Shown here one piece after another: positions 55,156-64,000 of a stretch of DNA of 64,000 nt (position 1 is the first letter of the stretch; the number at the start of each line of letters is the position of its first letter). The position numbers and the translations under genes are program-made. Under the pieces are notes generated by a model. That model was not told the origin of the DNA. It worked only from the letters and a program-made list of their open reading frames with translations, and did no database searches. The DNA is taken from NCBI GenBank assembly GCA_030646715.1, contig JAUSLJ010000046.1, positions 1-64,000 of the forward strand, in the 5' to 3' direction. The stretch comes from Agitococcus sp. GTDB lineage: Bacteria; Pseudomonadota; Gammaproteobacteria; Pseudomonadales; Moraxellaceae.

Positions 55156-56349
55156 GTGTCCGAACTCTTTACTCCCGAACAACAATTGGTGGCCAGCTTT
55201 ACTCAGGCTGTGCACCAACAACGTTTACTGAAATGTGTATTAAGTAAATACCAAGGCCAAGAATCCGCATTGCAACGTGTGACAATACGCTTAATTTTAT
55301 TGCGTAACGAAGCGCAATTGTCTTTTTTATATAGTTATCAAACCAATGATATGACGAAGAATTTTAGTCTTGAAGAGGGGACATCGCTCCTTAAAACACT
55401 ATTAGGCCATGAGTTTAAAAATGCGAATTTGTTGACGACAGAGCAAGAACTACAACTCGCGTTTAGTAAAAAAGGCAAAGCATCGTTATTAACGAAAAAT
55501 AAAACCGTTACTGTTGAAACGGTTAACAGTGAACATAATCGTGAAAAACAACGATTTTTAACGCTAGACCGACCATTTTTGATTGATTTAGGCGTAACAG
55601 ATGAGCAGCACCAGTTAATTCCTGCGATGTCGCGCAAATGGAAACAAATCAATAAATTTATAGAGATTTTTCAGCGTGCGATTAGCGAAGCAAAGTTAGA
55701 TATAAGCAAACCGTTAAACGTCGTCGATTTTGGTTCGGGTAAAGGTTATTTAACTTTTGCATTGCATGATTATTTACGTCAAAACTTAGATAACCCAGCC
55801 CTTGTCACGGGTGTAGAACTGCGTGATAACCTAGTTCAATTGTGTAATACCGCTATCAAAAAACGAGCAATTGAAGGGTTGCAGTTTTATCAAGGTGATG
55901 TCCGCACCTATCAACCTGAAACCTTAGATGTGATGATTGCTTTACACGCCTGTGATGTCGCTACGGATTATGCCATTCATACGGGTATTCGCTTAGGTGC
56001 AGCGGTGATTATGTGTGCGCCGTGTTGTCATAAACAAATTAGACCTCAACTGCATAGCCCTGTTGTGTTACGTCCGTTATTGCAACACGGTGTTCATCTC
56101 GGTCAAGAAGCGGAAATGCTAACGGATGGTTTACGTGCTTTATTATTGGAAGCTTGTGGTTACGAAACGCAAGTTTTTGAATTTATTGCCCTTGAACATA
56201 CCAGTAAAAATAAAATGATTATGGCCGTCAAACGTCAAAATCCCACTAAGAACACCGAGTTGTTAGCACAAATCCAAGCCTTAAAAGCATTTTATGGTAT
56301 TCAAGAACAGTGTTTGGAAACCTTGTTGAAGGCCGATGGTTTGCTTTAG
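55156..56349 (+). CDS. Class I SAM-dependent methyltransferase, probably RNA-modifying
   Basis: The start is GTG at 55156 (opening SELFTPEQQ). The 397-residue protein has the SAM-binding motif VVDFGSGKGYLTFALHDYL, then IALHACDVATDYAI and MCAPCCHKQI. The Cys-Cys-His group is typical of rRNA/tRNA-type Methyltransf_32 members. Substrate unknown. Ends 38 bases before the DUF1003 gene. Confidence 0.85.
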   Translation: MSELFTPEQQLVASFTQAVHQQRLLKCVLSKYQGQESALQRVTIRLILLRNEAQLSFLYSYQTNDMTKNFSLEEGTSLLKTLLGHEFKNANLLTTEQELQLAFSKKGKASLLTKNKTVTVETVNSEHNREKQRFLTLDRPFLIDLGVTDEQHQLIPAMSRKWKQINKFIEIFQRAISEAKLDISKPLNVVDFGSGKGYLTFALHDYLRQNLDNPALVTGVELRDNLVQLCNTAIKKRAIEGLQFYQGDVRTYQPETLDVMIALHACDVATDYAIHTGIRLGAAVIMCAPCCHKQIRPQLHSPVVLRPLLQHGVHLGQEAEMLTDGLRALLLEACGYETQVFEFIALEHTSKNKMIMAVKRQNPTKNTELLAQIQALKAFYGIQEQCLETLLKADGLL

Positions 56350-56387
56350 TTAATACTGACATAGCGCATTTATCTTACCGAGTTACT

Positions 56388-56966
56388 ATGAAAAACCCCC
56401 ATGATTTTACCGAAAAAGTCTTCGGTGCTCCCTATAAATCCTTAGATGAACGCACGCAAAAAGTTGCACGCCACATTGCCGAACGCACCCATATTGCTAG
56501 AAATACCGAACAAGAATTTGACGCGCAAACCACGCTCGGTCAACGTGCAGCCGATGCGGTGGCGATCTTTGGCGGTTCTTGGACGTTTATTGGTATTTTT
56601 GCGGCGATATTAATTATTTGGGTGGTTTTAAATTCATTTCTTTTGGTGAATGCTCACAAGGTTTTTGACCCTTATCCCTATATTTTATTGAATTTATTTT
56701 TGTCGATGCTGGCTTCTATTCAAGCACCGATTATTTTGATGTCGCAAAATAGGCAGTCCGAAAAAGATCGCTTGAATGCCGAGCATGATTATGAAGTGAA
56801 TTTAAAAGCAGAGTTAGAAATCATGATGTTGCATGAGAAAATGGATCTGTTGCGACAAGAACAATGGAATGAATTAGTCGCTATGCAAAAAGAGCAATTA
56901 AAAATATTGGCCGATTTGATGGAAAAAAACAGTAACAACACTAATCCAGCCAATCCATCGCCGTAA
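56388..56966 (+). CDS. DUF1003 membrane protein
   Basis: ATG 56388 opens MKNPHDFTEKVFG; the longer frame runs through the preceding gene. It has two membrane helices (about 67-92 and 105-125) in the DUF1003 pattern GGSWTFIGIF and DPYPYILLNLFLSMLASIQAPIILMSQNRQ, then a charged helical tail (coiled coil). Overlaps the convergent helicase gene by 26 bases. Function unknown. Confidence 0.85.
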   Translation: MKNPHDFTEKVFGAPYKSLDERTQKVARHIAERTHIARNTEQEFDAQTTLGQRAADAVAIFGGSWTFIGIFAAILIIWVVLNSFLLVNAHKVFDPYPYILLNLFLSMLASIQAPIILMSQNRQSEKDRLNAEHDYEVNLKAELEIMMLHEKMDLLRQEQWNELVAMQKEQLKILADLMEKNSNNTNPANPSP

Positions 56967-58398
56967 ATGGCACCGTGCCGATAAACCACAAGCGTTTACG
57001 GGCACGAGTCATGGCCGTGTACATCCAGCGATACGAATCTTCATTTTTATAAAAAAACTTGCCTTCTAAATCGACAATCGCTGTTTCCCATTCACCGCCT
57101 TGCGCTTTATGGCAGGTCAGTGCGTAACCGTATTTGACTTGCAATACATTCATATACGGGTCGTTGAGCATGGCGTCTAAATATTGCGGGCTTCTGCGGC
57201 CAATTTTTTGCTCAATCATGCGCCGATGAAAGTCATAAGCGAGAGCTTGCTGTTCTTCAGGCAACAAATACCCACGTTTGCCCGTTAAAAAGCTTTCTAA
57301 AATGAGCGTTTCCACCGTTTGTGCGTCTTCATTACTGACGCGAAAGCGAATGGCAACTTTACGAAACAGCATATGAACCGTATAAGTGCTGAAATTTTTG
57401 CGTTGGGCGACGGTGATTTTTTTATATTCAGGTTCAGGGTCAATCGCCATCACTTTTACCATGTCGCCATTCATTAAATTGGACTTAAAGTGATTACAAC
57501 AGACCAATAAAATATCGTTAACTTGCAAAGGCGCGTGCGCTTGTTGCCAAATAATAGAGCGCACTTGTTCATTGAGTTCATTGACCCGTCGATTGCTATG
57601 CGCCAATAAAATCACGGTATTGCTATACGGATTGTCGGCTTTTAAACGAATGGCATCGGCTTCAGGTGGTACAGCAAAATTTTCTTGTGGTGCTTGCCAT
57701 TTGAGTCGGCGAAATTGCTGCTGAATAATGGCATCACGCAATAATTGCGCTTGTTTTAAAATCGGACTGTTTTCGGCCTGACGAACCACATCAGTGAGTT
57801 GAAAACTCTGACAAGCCAAACCAAATTGCTGTTGTAACATCTCAGCGGAAAGAGCAGTAGAAACGCTTTCACCAAAAGGTGGCAACTGCGAGGAGTCACC
57901 GACAAAAATGATTTTGACTTGGGATTCGAGTAAGGCTAAAAATCCTGCGTATTGCAATAAATCAGTTAATGTTTGGCCAGAACCAAAGGCTAAAAATGCA
58001 TTTTGCGGAAATTCGACTTGCGTATCGTTGCCGAGCATGGACGCTTCATCGACGACAATCACTGCTTGTTCTGGGCAATCGTGGCGTAAATTAAATTGAT
58101 ATTGTAAGTCTGCGTCGTCGTCAGATTCGACATCGGCATGTTGATAAATAGACGCGTGAACGGTAAAAACTTTATGGCGGGTAATTCGGGCTAAAACCCG
58201 CGCGGCTCGGCCTGTGGGAGCCATTAATTTAATTTCTTTGTTCAGTTCTTTTAGGTGGGCGACAATGGTGCTAATGAGTGTACTTTTTCCCGTACCTGCG
58301 GAGCCTTGCAAGACAAAGCAGTTATCATCCCCTGCTAAAAAGGCTTGAACGGCGGCAAAAGCCTGTTCTTGTTGCGGGTTGAGGGGATGTTGGCTCAT
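56941..58398 (-). CDS. RecD-like / Dda-type DNA helicase
   Basis: A 485-residue superfamily I helicase: Walker A GSAGTGKST (32-40), Walker B VVDEASMLGND (about 116-126), GDSSQLPP and the YALTCHKAQGGEW motif near the end. Shorter than RecD2, with an extra segment of about 150 residues of unclear nature. Acts on DNA with ATP. Tail overlaps the DUF1003 gene. Confidence 0.85.
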   Translation of the reverse strand: MSQHPLNPQQEQAFAAVQAFLAGDDNCFVLQGSAGTGKSTLISTIVAHLKELNKEIKLMAPTGRAARVLARITRHKVFTVHASIYQHADVESDDDADLQYQFNLRHDCPEQAVIVVDEASMLGNDTQVEFPQNAFLAFGSGQTLTDLLQYAGFLALLESQVKIIFVGDSSQLPPFGESVSTALSAEMLQQQFGLACQSFQLTDVVRQAENSPILKQAQLLRDAIIQQQFRRLKWQAPQENFAVPPEADAIRLKADNPYSNTVILLAHSNRRVNELNEQVRSIIWQQAHAPLQVNDILLVCCNHFKSNLMNGDMVKVMAIDPEPEYKKITVAQRKNFSTYTVHMLFRKVAIRFRVSNEDAQTVETLILESFLTGKRGYLLPEEQQALAYDFHRRMIEQKIGRRSPQYLDAMLNDPYMNVLQVKYGYALTCHKAQGGEWETAIVDLEGKFFYKNEDSYRWMYTAMTRARKRLWFIGTVPFTAMDWLD

Positions 58399-58641
58399 GG
58401 TGTTGCCGTTGGCGTTATTGTGGCTAGTTTAGCATGGCGACACCCAGAGCTAAGCGGTATATCAAACCGAAAGCAAGCTCTTTAAGGAATACGGGGACAA
58501 CCATGTGCCTAAACTATAAAAAGTGCGTGTGGCTATCTTAAATCACTTTACTCATCGGGATACTCTGTATAAATAAGGCGTTAGGAAAAAGCCTAACTCA
58601 ACATTGATTTGTGCGACAACGTCACGTATTTAGTACGATTT

Positions 58642-59793
58642 TTAACGAGCAAGCTCCAACACCTGTCTGCTCACCGCCAAATTAACTTCGCGACGCTCGC
58701 CCAAAGCTGTCATCCGATGTGCTTCCAACTGAGCAAGAACTTCCTCAATTGTCGTTACGCCATAGTCGGCCAAACGTGTTTTTACGCCAACGCTTTCAAA
58801 AAATGCGCGTGTCTTTTCAATAGATGCATCAATCCGTGTATCGTCATTACCGTCGGTAATTTGCCAGACTCGTGTGGCATATTGCAGTAATTTTTCACGT
58901 TTTGCTTCTTTACGGACAGTCAACATCGACGGCAAAACAATGGCTAAAGTTTGTGCATGGTCAATATTATACAAAGCGGTTAATTCATGGCCAATCATGT
59001 GGGTCGCCCAATCTTGAGGCACCCCTGTACCAATCAAACCATTTAAGGCCATCGTTGCAACCCACATTAAATTGGCGCGGATATCATAATCTTCGGGGGT
59101 TGTTAATGCTTTTTCACCCAGTTCAATTAAAGTTAATAATAAACCTTCGGCAAAACGGTCCTGTACTGGCGCATTAGCAGGGTAGGTTAAATACTGTTCG
59201 GTAATGTGAACAAAAGCATCGACAACACCGTTACCCACTTGGCGAGGTGACAAGGTATAAGTTTTAGTGGGATCAAGAATTGAAAATTGTGGAAAAAGTT
59301 TTTCGCTAAAAAATGCTGATTTGGTATGAGTGCTTTTTACGGTGACAACACCGCCGTTGTTCATTTCTGAACCTGTTGCAGATAATGTGAGTACCACGCC
59401 AATAGGCAATGCTTGTTTAATGGTACTTCCGCGTGTTTTTAGTATATCTCGGCAATCGCCGTCATAAACAGAAGCAGCAGCGACAAATTTTGTGCCGTCA
59501 ATCACCGAGCCGCCGCCAACAGCCAATAAAAATTCAATTTTTTCGCGTTTCACGATTTCTACGGCTTGCATTAAGGTTTCGTAACTCGGATTAGGTTCAA
59601 TACCTGCAAACTCAGAAACGACCCGATCGCCTAAGGCGTGTAATACTTCAGTGAGTGTGCCTGTCGTTTTAACGCTACCGCCACCATATAACACTAGTAC
59701 TCGCGCTTGTTGAGGCACTTGTTTGTTGAGGTCAGCAATACGCCCTTTGCCAAATAAAATGCGGGTCGGATTGTAAAAATCAAAATTAAACAT
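58642..59793 (-). CDS. Iron-containing alcohol dehydrogenase (YqhD/BDH type)
   Basis: A 383-residue group III dehydrogenase. NFDFYNPTRILFGKGRI opens the NADPH domain; GGGSVIDGTKF is the phosphate-binding loop; metal ligands come from VVDAFVHITEQ and HMIGHELTALYNIDHAQ. The YqhD-type GVPQDW is present. It reduces aldehydes such as butyraldehyde or methylglyoxal with NADPH. It is a single gene. Confidence 0.92.
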   Translation of the reverse strand: MFNFDFYNPTRILFGKGRIADLNKQVPQQARVLVLYGGGSVKTTGTLTEVLHALGDRVVSEFAGIEPNPSYETLMQAVEIVKREKIEFLLAVGGGSVIDGTKFVAAASVYDGDCRDILKTRGSTIKQALPIGVVLTLSATGSEMNNGGVVTVKSTHTKSAFFSEKLFPQFSILDPTKTYTLSPRQVGNGVVDAFVHITEQYLTYPANAPVQDRFAEGLLLTLIELGEKALTTPEDYDIRANLMWVATMALNGLIGTGVPQDWATHMIGHELTALYNIDHAQTLAIVLPSMLTVRKEAKREKLLQYATRVWQITDGNDDTRIDASIEKTRAFFESVGVKTRLADYGVTTIEEVLAQLEAHRMTALGERREVNLAVSRQVLELAR

Positions 59794-59845
59794 GATTGTT
59801 GGCCTAATAATTAATGGATTGGTGCGATATAGAATATGCGCTTTT

Positions 59846-60364
59846 TTACTTTTTAATACGAGTCGTTCGCAATGCTACAGCATTTAATTTTAACAGTGTT
59901 TGCGACGTATAAGCGTGACATAACGCACCTGCGAGTGCATCTGCGGCATCGGCTTGAGGAACAACAGGAATACTGAGCAAGCGTGTCACCATCATTTGCA
60001 CTTGTTCTTTTTCAGCAGCACCAAAACCAACGACGGATTGTTTAATTTGCCGTGCGGTATATTCATAAACCGTAATATCGTGCATCACCAATGCGGTGAC
60101 GGCTGCGCCTCGGGCTTGCCCTAGTTTCAGCGCGGTATCGACATTATGTGCTAAAAAGACTTTTTCTACGGAGGCTTCTGTCGGTTGATAAAAGTCAATA
60201 ATTCGTTTTAAGCCTTCATATATACGTTTTAGGCGAATAGGCATTTCGTCACTCTCGGTACGAATGGTACCCGCATCTATAAAGCGACATTTACTGCCTA
60301 TTTTTTCAATAATGCCGTAGCCTGTCATGCGTGAGCCTGGGTCGATACCAATAATAATGGTCAT
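59846..60364 (-). CDS. ruvC: Crossover junction endodeoxyribonuclease RuvC
   Basis: A 172-residue enzyme with the conserved acidic residues in GIDPGSRMTGYG, SVEKVF and DAADALAGALCHA. It resolves Holliday junctions. It stands alone, without ruvA or ruvB in the window. Confidence 0.97.
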   Translation of the reverse strand: MTIIIGIDPGSRMTGYGIIEKIGSKCRFIDAGTIRTESDEMPIRLKRIYEGLKRIIDFYQPTEASVEKVFLAHNVDTALKLGQARGAAVTALVMHDITVYEYTARQIKQSVVGFGAAEKEQVQMMVTRLLSIPVVPQADAADALAGALCHAYTSQTLLKLNAVALRTTRIKK

Positions 60365-60392
60365 AAATAATTCTTTTTAAATTAAAATACAA

Positions 60393-60488
60393 GACTTACG
60401 CATTGCTCCGCAATTAGCGCGTTTTGCGAGCTAAAAATCGTTTTAAAACGATTATTTAGCGAGCAAATAAGCGATAACCGCGTAAGTC
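60393..60488. mobile_element. MITE-like 96-base palindromic element upstream of ruvC
   Basis: The ends are GACTTACGC and GCGTAAGTC, a perfect 9-bp terminal inverted repeat. Internally GCTAAAAATCGTTTT and its mirror AAAACGATTATTTAGC form a second arm pair. No reading frame is inside. It lies between the ruvC start and the BaiN/YhiN gene end. No clear target-site duplication is visible, so a stem-loop repeat unit of non-transposon origin is an alternative. Confidence 0.5.
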
Positions 60489-60496
60489 ATAAATAG

Positions 60497-61708
60497 TTAA
60501 ACAAACATTCCTGCCGCATGGCCACAAGACCATGCCCATTGAAAGTTAAAGCCACCTAACCAGCCTGTCACATCCATCACTTCACCAATAAAAAACAAGC
60601 CTTTTTGCTTTTTACTTTCCATTGTTTTGGAGGATAGTTCGGTGGTATCGACACCGCCAAGCGTCACTTCGGCTGTTCTATAACCTTCTGTGCCTGATGG
60701 TTTTTGTGACCACGTATTGAGATTATTGGCAATACGTTCCAGTACAACATCGGGAATATGTGCCATTGCCGTGTCAGCGTGATCAGGCCACAGTAGAGTT
60801 TGTAATTCTAAGACTAAACTCTTGGCCAATTTTTCGCTTAATAAAGTCCTCAACAGCGATTTAGGATGTTGCTGTTTTTGTTGTTTCAGCCAAGTGTCCA
60901 TATCGTGTTCTGGAAATAAATTGATATGAATACTTTCACCCAACGACCAATAATTTGATAACTGTAAGGCCGCAGGGCCGCTTAAACCGCGATGGGTAAA
61001 CAGAATATTTTCAGTAAAAGTGGTGTTGTCATGACTGAGATTAACTTCTAAGGCTAAACCCGATAAGCGCTCAGAAATGGCTTTAAAACTATCACTAAAC
61101 ATAAATGGCACTAAGCCTGCGCGTGTCGGCAAGACATGATGACCAAATTGACGGGCAATCAGATAACCAAAACCTGTAGCTCCCATCGTTGGAATAGATA
61201 AACCACCGCTAGCGACTACTAAGGATTCGGCACTGAATTGGCCCAAATTAGTCTCTAGTTTAAAACGGGCGTTGTTTGTGGGGGGTGTAACTGTGTCGAT
61301 GGTCTGTATAGATTGAATATCACATTGCGTTTTAATAGTGACGAGGCCACGCTCGCATTCATTTAACAGGAGATTAAGAATATCTTTGGCGGAGTCATCA
61401 CAAAACAACTCGCCATGTTTACGCTCATGGTAGGCAATACGATGTTTTTCGACGAGTGCGATAAAATCCCACTGGGTATAACGATTAAGCGCGGAGATAC
61501 AAAAATGAGGATTCGCGGACAGATAATTTTCAGGGGTGACAAAGAGATTGGTGAAATTACACCGTCCACCACCCGACATGAGAATTTTTTTGCCGACTTT
61601 GTTGCTACTATCTAACACTAAAACACGGCGACCCCGTTGGCCTGCGGTACTGGCGCACATCAATCCCGAAGCACCGCCACCGATAATAATCACGTCAAAA
61701 TGGCTCAA
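60497..61708 (-). CDS. BaiN/YhiN-family (HI0933-type) flavoprotein
   Basis: A 403-residue FAD enzyme with IGGGASGLMCAS at the start and KKILMSGGGRCNFTN in the second glycine region, followed by LVVASGGLSIPTMG and a C-terminal GEVMDVTGWLGGFNFQWAW typical of HI0933. Homologues reduce flavin substrates or unsaturated steroids; the role here is unknown. Confidence 0.9.
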   Translation of the reverse strand: MSHFDVIIIGGGASGLMCASTAGQRGRRVLVLDSSNKVGKKILMSGGGRCNFTNLFVTPENYLSANPHFCISALNRYTQWDFIALVEKHRIAYHERKHGELFCDDSAKDILNLLLNECERGLVTIKTQCDIQSIQTIDTVTPPTNNARFKLETNLGQFSAESLVVASGGLSIPTMGATGFGYLIARQFGHHVLPTRAGLVPFMFSDSFKAISERLSGLALEVNLSHDNTTFTENILFTHRGLSGPAALQLSNYWSLGESIHINLFPEHDMDTWLKQQKQQHPKSLLRTLLSEKLAKSLVLELQTLLWPDHADTAMAHIPDVVLERIANNLNTWSQKPSGTEGYRTAEVTLGGVDTTELSSKTMESKKQKGLFFIGEVMDVTGWLGGFNFQWAWSCGHAAGMFV

Positions 61709-61837
61709 TCGAATTGCTCATCAGATAAAATTTGGCGAATTATAACGAATTGGCGTGGTGGGTGAGATTTTATATCTAGCTTATGCTATGAATACTCAGG
61801 AAAAACACTATTTATTAGCTATGAAGGTGAAAAAACC

Positions 61838-62320
61838 ATGCGCGAACAGAATGTTATCGTTAAGCCTTCGGAGTTTGTCTATTTGGGTTTTGGTCAGCGA
61901 GTGCTGGCATCGGTAATTGATACTATCATCCAAATGCTTATTTTAACGCCCATTGTGATACTTTTTTTTCCTCATTTGTTATCGGTGAATTTGCCACATG
62001 ACCCAAAACTCATGGCGGAGCTGCAATGGTTATTTCTGGCAATTTTAACGCCGTTTTTGCTGGTTTTTTGGCAATCGTCGCAATCGACATTAGGCAAAAT
62101 GGTTTTCCATAGCAAAATCGTCGATGCGACGACAGGGGGAAAACCGACTATCAAGCAATTCTTGCTGCGTTTTGTCGGTTATATGGTCGTCAGTTTTACC
62201 TTGGGTATTGGCTTTATTTGGATTCTGTTTGATGCGCGCAAACAAGGCTGGCACGACAAAATGGCCAATACGGTTGTTGTTAAAGTCGTACCAGATTCAT
62301 CAAGATCAGCGTCAAATTAA
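61838..62320 (+). CDS. RDD-family membrane protein
   Basis: A 160-residue protein with the RDD pattern QRVLASVIDTIIQM, three membrane helices (about 25-50, 60-85, 110-135) and the ending FDARKQGWHDKMANTVVVK. Possibly a transport-related or ion-handling protein. Its end overlaps the convergent DUF4105 gene by 4 bases. Confidence 0.85.
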   Translation: MREQNVIVKPSEFVYLGFGQRVLASVIDTIIQMLILTPIVILFFPHLLSVNLPHDPKLMAELQWLFLAILTPFLLVFWQSSQSTLGKMVFHSKIVDATTGGKPTIKQFLLRFVGYMVVSFTLGIGFIWILFDARKQGWHDKMANTVVVKVVPDSSRSASN

Positions 62321-64000
62321 AAGTATTTTACCCAGCCCAATTCGCCACTTTGCCAATGGCGTTGCTGTTGTTGTTCAAAATGCGTGTTAAGCCGTATGGC
62401 GTTATTTGTGTTGATTTGCCATTGATAACCGAGTTTTGCCGTATGCAAAAGTTTGTTTGAATCTTGATGATATAAACTCTGCACATCCACTAAAAGCTGG
62501 CCAATAGATGATTGCTGACGACAACCGACACGTGGCCCCAAACCAACACGCCAACCGTCATCTAAATGCTTTCCACCTTGTAGCTGACCTTGTAAAAAGC
62601 CATAACACAACCAAGTATCGGTGTTAAGTTTACTGCTAATACCTGCGCCTCCGTCGATAAAAGCAACGCCATGTTGTTCGGTGGTACTAAATCTACCCTG
62701 ATCATCAACGGCTGCTTGTTGGCTACCCAAAGCAAATGCCCATGATAACGGTTTTTGAAAGTCGTTACGGGGAGCGAGTGAGTCGATGCTGACAAAGGTA
62801 AATCGTTGTAGTTTAAGTTGCTGACTTTCGCTGTAATAACGTAATTGCACACGTAAAAAATCTATCGCCGCACCACGACGATAACCATCATCATTATCTA
62901 ATAAATCATGGTAGGCAGGGCGATAATCAACACTGGCAAAAGCTTCGTTATGGCCATAACCTGCACCCCAAATAAAACGACTGGTGTTATGGCTTTGTGC
63001 TGGGTCAATGTGTGGTCTAGGTGGGGCGGCACGTTCAGCCGCAGGATAACGACTGCGTTTCACTAATAAGTTTCGTAATTTAGGTGGAGTGCTGTTTTTA
63101 TCCACTTCATGCGCTAAAAATTGATAATACAAATAATCGTAAGCCATTTCATAGGCTTGTGCCTGCTCGGTGGTACTTAGTGCTGATACGCTAAACTCAG
63201 GATTGGCCGCTAATTGTTTGGCAGTTAGATTAATAGCAGGACTGTTTTCTTGAGCATGAAACGCTAATGCCGTGCCATTCGCAGGACGATAAACAATCTT
63301 TTTGAGGATGTTTTTTTCTTCTAAAACCCGCCGCAAGGTATCTGTGGGAATGGCATAAACGGGAAAATCTCGACGCATATAGGTATTGGGTCGGGCTGCT
63401 TCTAACAAACCTAACAATTGATAGGAGCAATTAGAGGATAAAAAATAATAAGGTAGATTTACGCCTTTCATTTCCCATAAATGTGCGAGACCTTGTTTAA
63501 TTTCAGCGGGTGTTAAATTTAATTGATATTCCCATAAGTCTCTATTTTCAAAATCATTGTATTCTTTGACTTTTTCGTAATAAGGTAAAACGGAAAACGC
63601 CCCCGCATAACCACCCGTTAGCCCTTTATAAGCAAATTCCAAACCATTGCTGGTATTGGTTTGCGCGGCATAATTTACGGCGTAGGCCAATAACCGTGTT
63701 TCTTCCGTTTGGTCGGGTGCATCAATACGTAATAGCGTATGTCCAAACATAGATGAGGGATTATTCACATAATCAGCAGCAAAAACTAAAGTCGCTTCAT
63801 GAGGGTTGATTCCCTTTAACCATGTACTAAAAGCAGGGCAGTTGGCAGCGGCTAGGTCACTCTCAGTTATGTTTAACTGTTGCCGTAACCATGCCACACG
63901 CGCAGGAAAGCGACAGGCAACAGCGTCATTGGCTTTAGCTGGTGGTGTGGCAACTAGACTTTCTAAGGTGGCGGTGAGCTCTGCTTCGGCATTAGTTCTA
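62317..64000 (-). CDS. DUF4105 (Lnb N-terminal-type) protein with a C-terminal outer-membrane barrel, 5' end outside the window
   Basis: The frame continues through the right edge; the apparent GTG start at 63897 is internal, since CRFPARVAW reads on upstream. The DUF4105 domain has MFGHTLLRIDAPD and SSNCSYQLLGLLE; the His and Asn-Cys positions resemble NlpC/P60-type sites. The C-terminal part (about 62317-63050) has alternating hydrophobic strands with aromatic ends and closes in WVKYF, a beta-barrel ending. It is probably an envelope protein with a periplasmic enzyme-like domain. Function unknown. Confidence 0.8.
   Translation of the reverse strand, partial: RTNAEAELTATLESLVATPPAKANDAVACRFPARVAWLRQQLNITESDLAAANCPAFSTWLKGINPHEATLVFAADYVNNPSSMFGHTLLRIDAPDQTEETRLLAYAVNYAAQTNTSNGLEFAYKGLTGGYAGAFSVLPYYEKVKEYNDFENRDLWEYQLNLTPAEIKQGLAHLWEMKGVNLPYYFLSSNCSYQLLGLLEAARPNTYMRRDFPVYAIPTDTLRRVLEEKNILKKIVYRPANGTALAFHAQENSPAINLTAKQLAANPEFSVSALSTTEQAQAYEMAYDYLYYQFLAHEVDKNSTPPKLRNLLVKRSRYPAAERAAPPRPHIDPAQSHNTSRFIWGAGYGHNEAFASVDYRPAYHDLLDNDDGYRRGAAIDFLRVQLRYYSESQQLKLQRFTFVSIDSLAPRNDFQKPLSWAFALGSQQAAVDDQGRFSTTEQHGVAFIDGGAGISSKLNTDTWLCYGFLQGQLQGGKHLDDGWRVGLGPRVGCRQQSSIGQLLVDVQSLYHQDSNKLLHTAKLGYQWQINTNNAIRLNTHFEQQQQRHWQSGELGWVKYF

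Noticed and set aside
63897-64000. GTG 63897 as the start of the DUF4105 protein
   Set aside because: The frame remains open to the right edge and reads CRFPARVAW, a known motif of the family, so the true start lies outside the window.

Overview
The window (64 kb, AT-rich, densely coding) looks like chromosomal DNA of a free-living gammaproteobacterium. Two conserved blocks support this: the cell-elongation run proA / SHOCT gene / nadD / rsfS / rlmH / mrdA / rodA / mltB / rlpA, and gatB-gatA-gatC facing away from mreBCD-maf-rng-yhdP. Both arrangements recall Pseudomonadales, especially Moraxellaceae-like genomes. This is inference from gene order and composition; no marker in the window fixes a genus.

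Layout. 0-2.4 kb: 3' end of a very large secreted VCBS/RTX protein with an unusual Asp/His/Cys-rich insertion. 2.4-3.1 kb: palindromes and an integrase remnant. 3.2-8.3 kb: ABC1-type kinase, a DUF2314-like protein, intergenic palindromic repeats, a small membrane stress protein and a fused PP2C phosphatase/Ser-Thr kinase. 8.4-17.3 kb: nitrate assimilation. A NarK/NasA-family transporter (with the kinase/phosphatase downstream) is divergent from flavoprotein, nasA, nirB and nirD, and the region between holds two face-away sigma-54 promoters. 17.4-21.3 kb: a fatty-acid/sterol hydroxylase family protein, then a secreted lipase behind a long structured leader resembling a c-di-GMP-I (GEMM) riboswitch, facing a foldase-like protein. 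21.6-32.3 kb: nitronate monooxygenase-like gene, then the minus-strand wall-elongation block. 32.6-41.5 kb: flavin monooxygenase, a TMEM165/GDT1 Mn transporter behind a yybP-ykoY Mn riboswitch, an LRAT-VWA fusion protein paired with a MoxR/RavA-type ATPase, SelO, a diguanylate cyclase and a GST. 41.7-56.9 kb: gatCAB, mreBCD, maf, rng, yhdP, a nitrilase-family gene, a cNMP-binding protein, a methyltransferase and a DUF1003 protein. 56.9-64 kb: RecD-like helicase, iron alcohol dehydrogenase, ruvC, a MITE-like palindrome, a BaiN/YhiN flavoprotein, an RDD protein and a DUF4105/beta-barrel protein cut by the right edge.

How the parts work together. Nitrate enters through the MFS carrier, is reduced by NasA with electrons probably passed through the adjacent FAD protein, and nitrite is reduced to ammonium by NirBD; the sigma-54 promoters imply nitrogen control of both directions. 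RodA/PBP2/MreBCD with MltB and RlpA form the rod-shape wall machinery. The LRAT-VWA/MoxR pair is the least explained module and the best candidate for an undescribed system. c-di-GMP may link the GGDEF enzyme to lipase expression through the candidate riboswitch.
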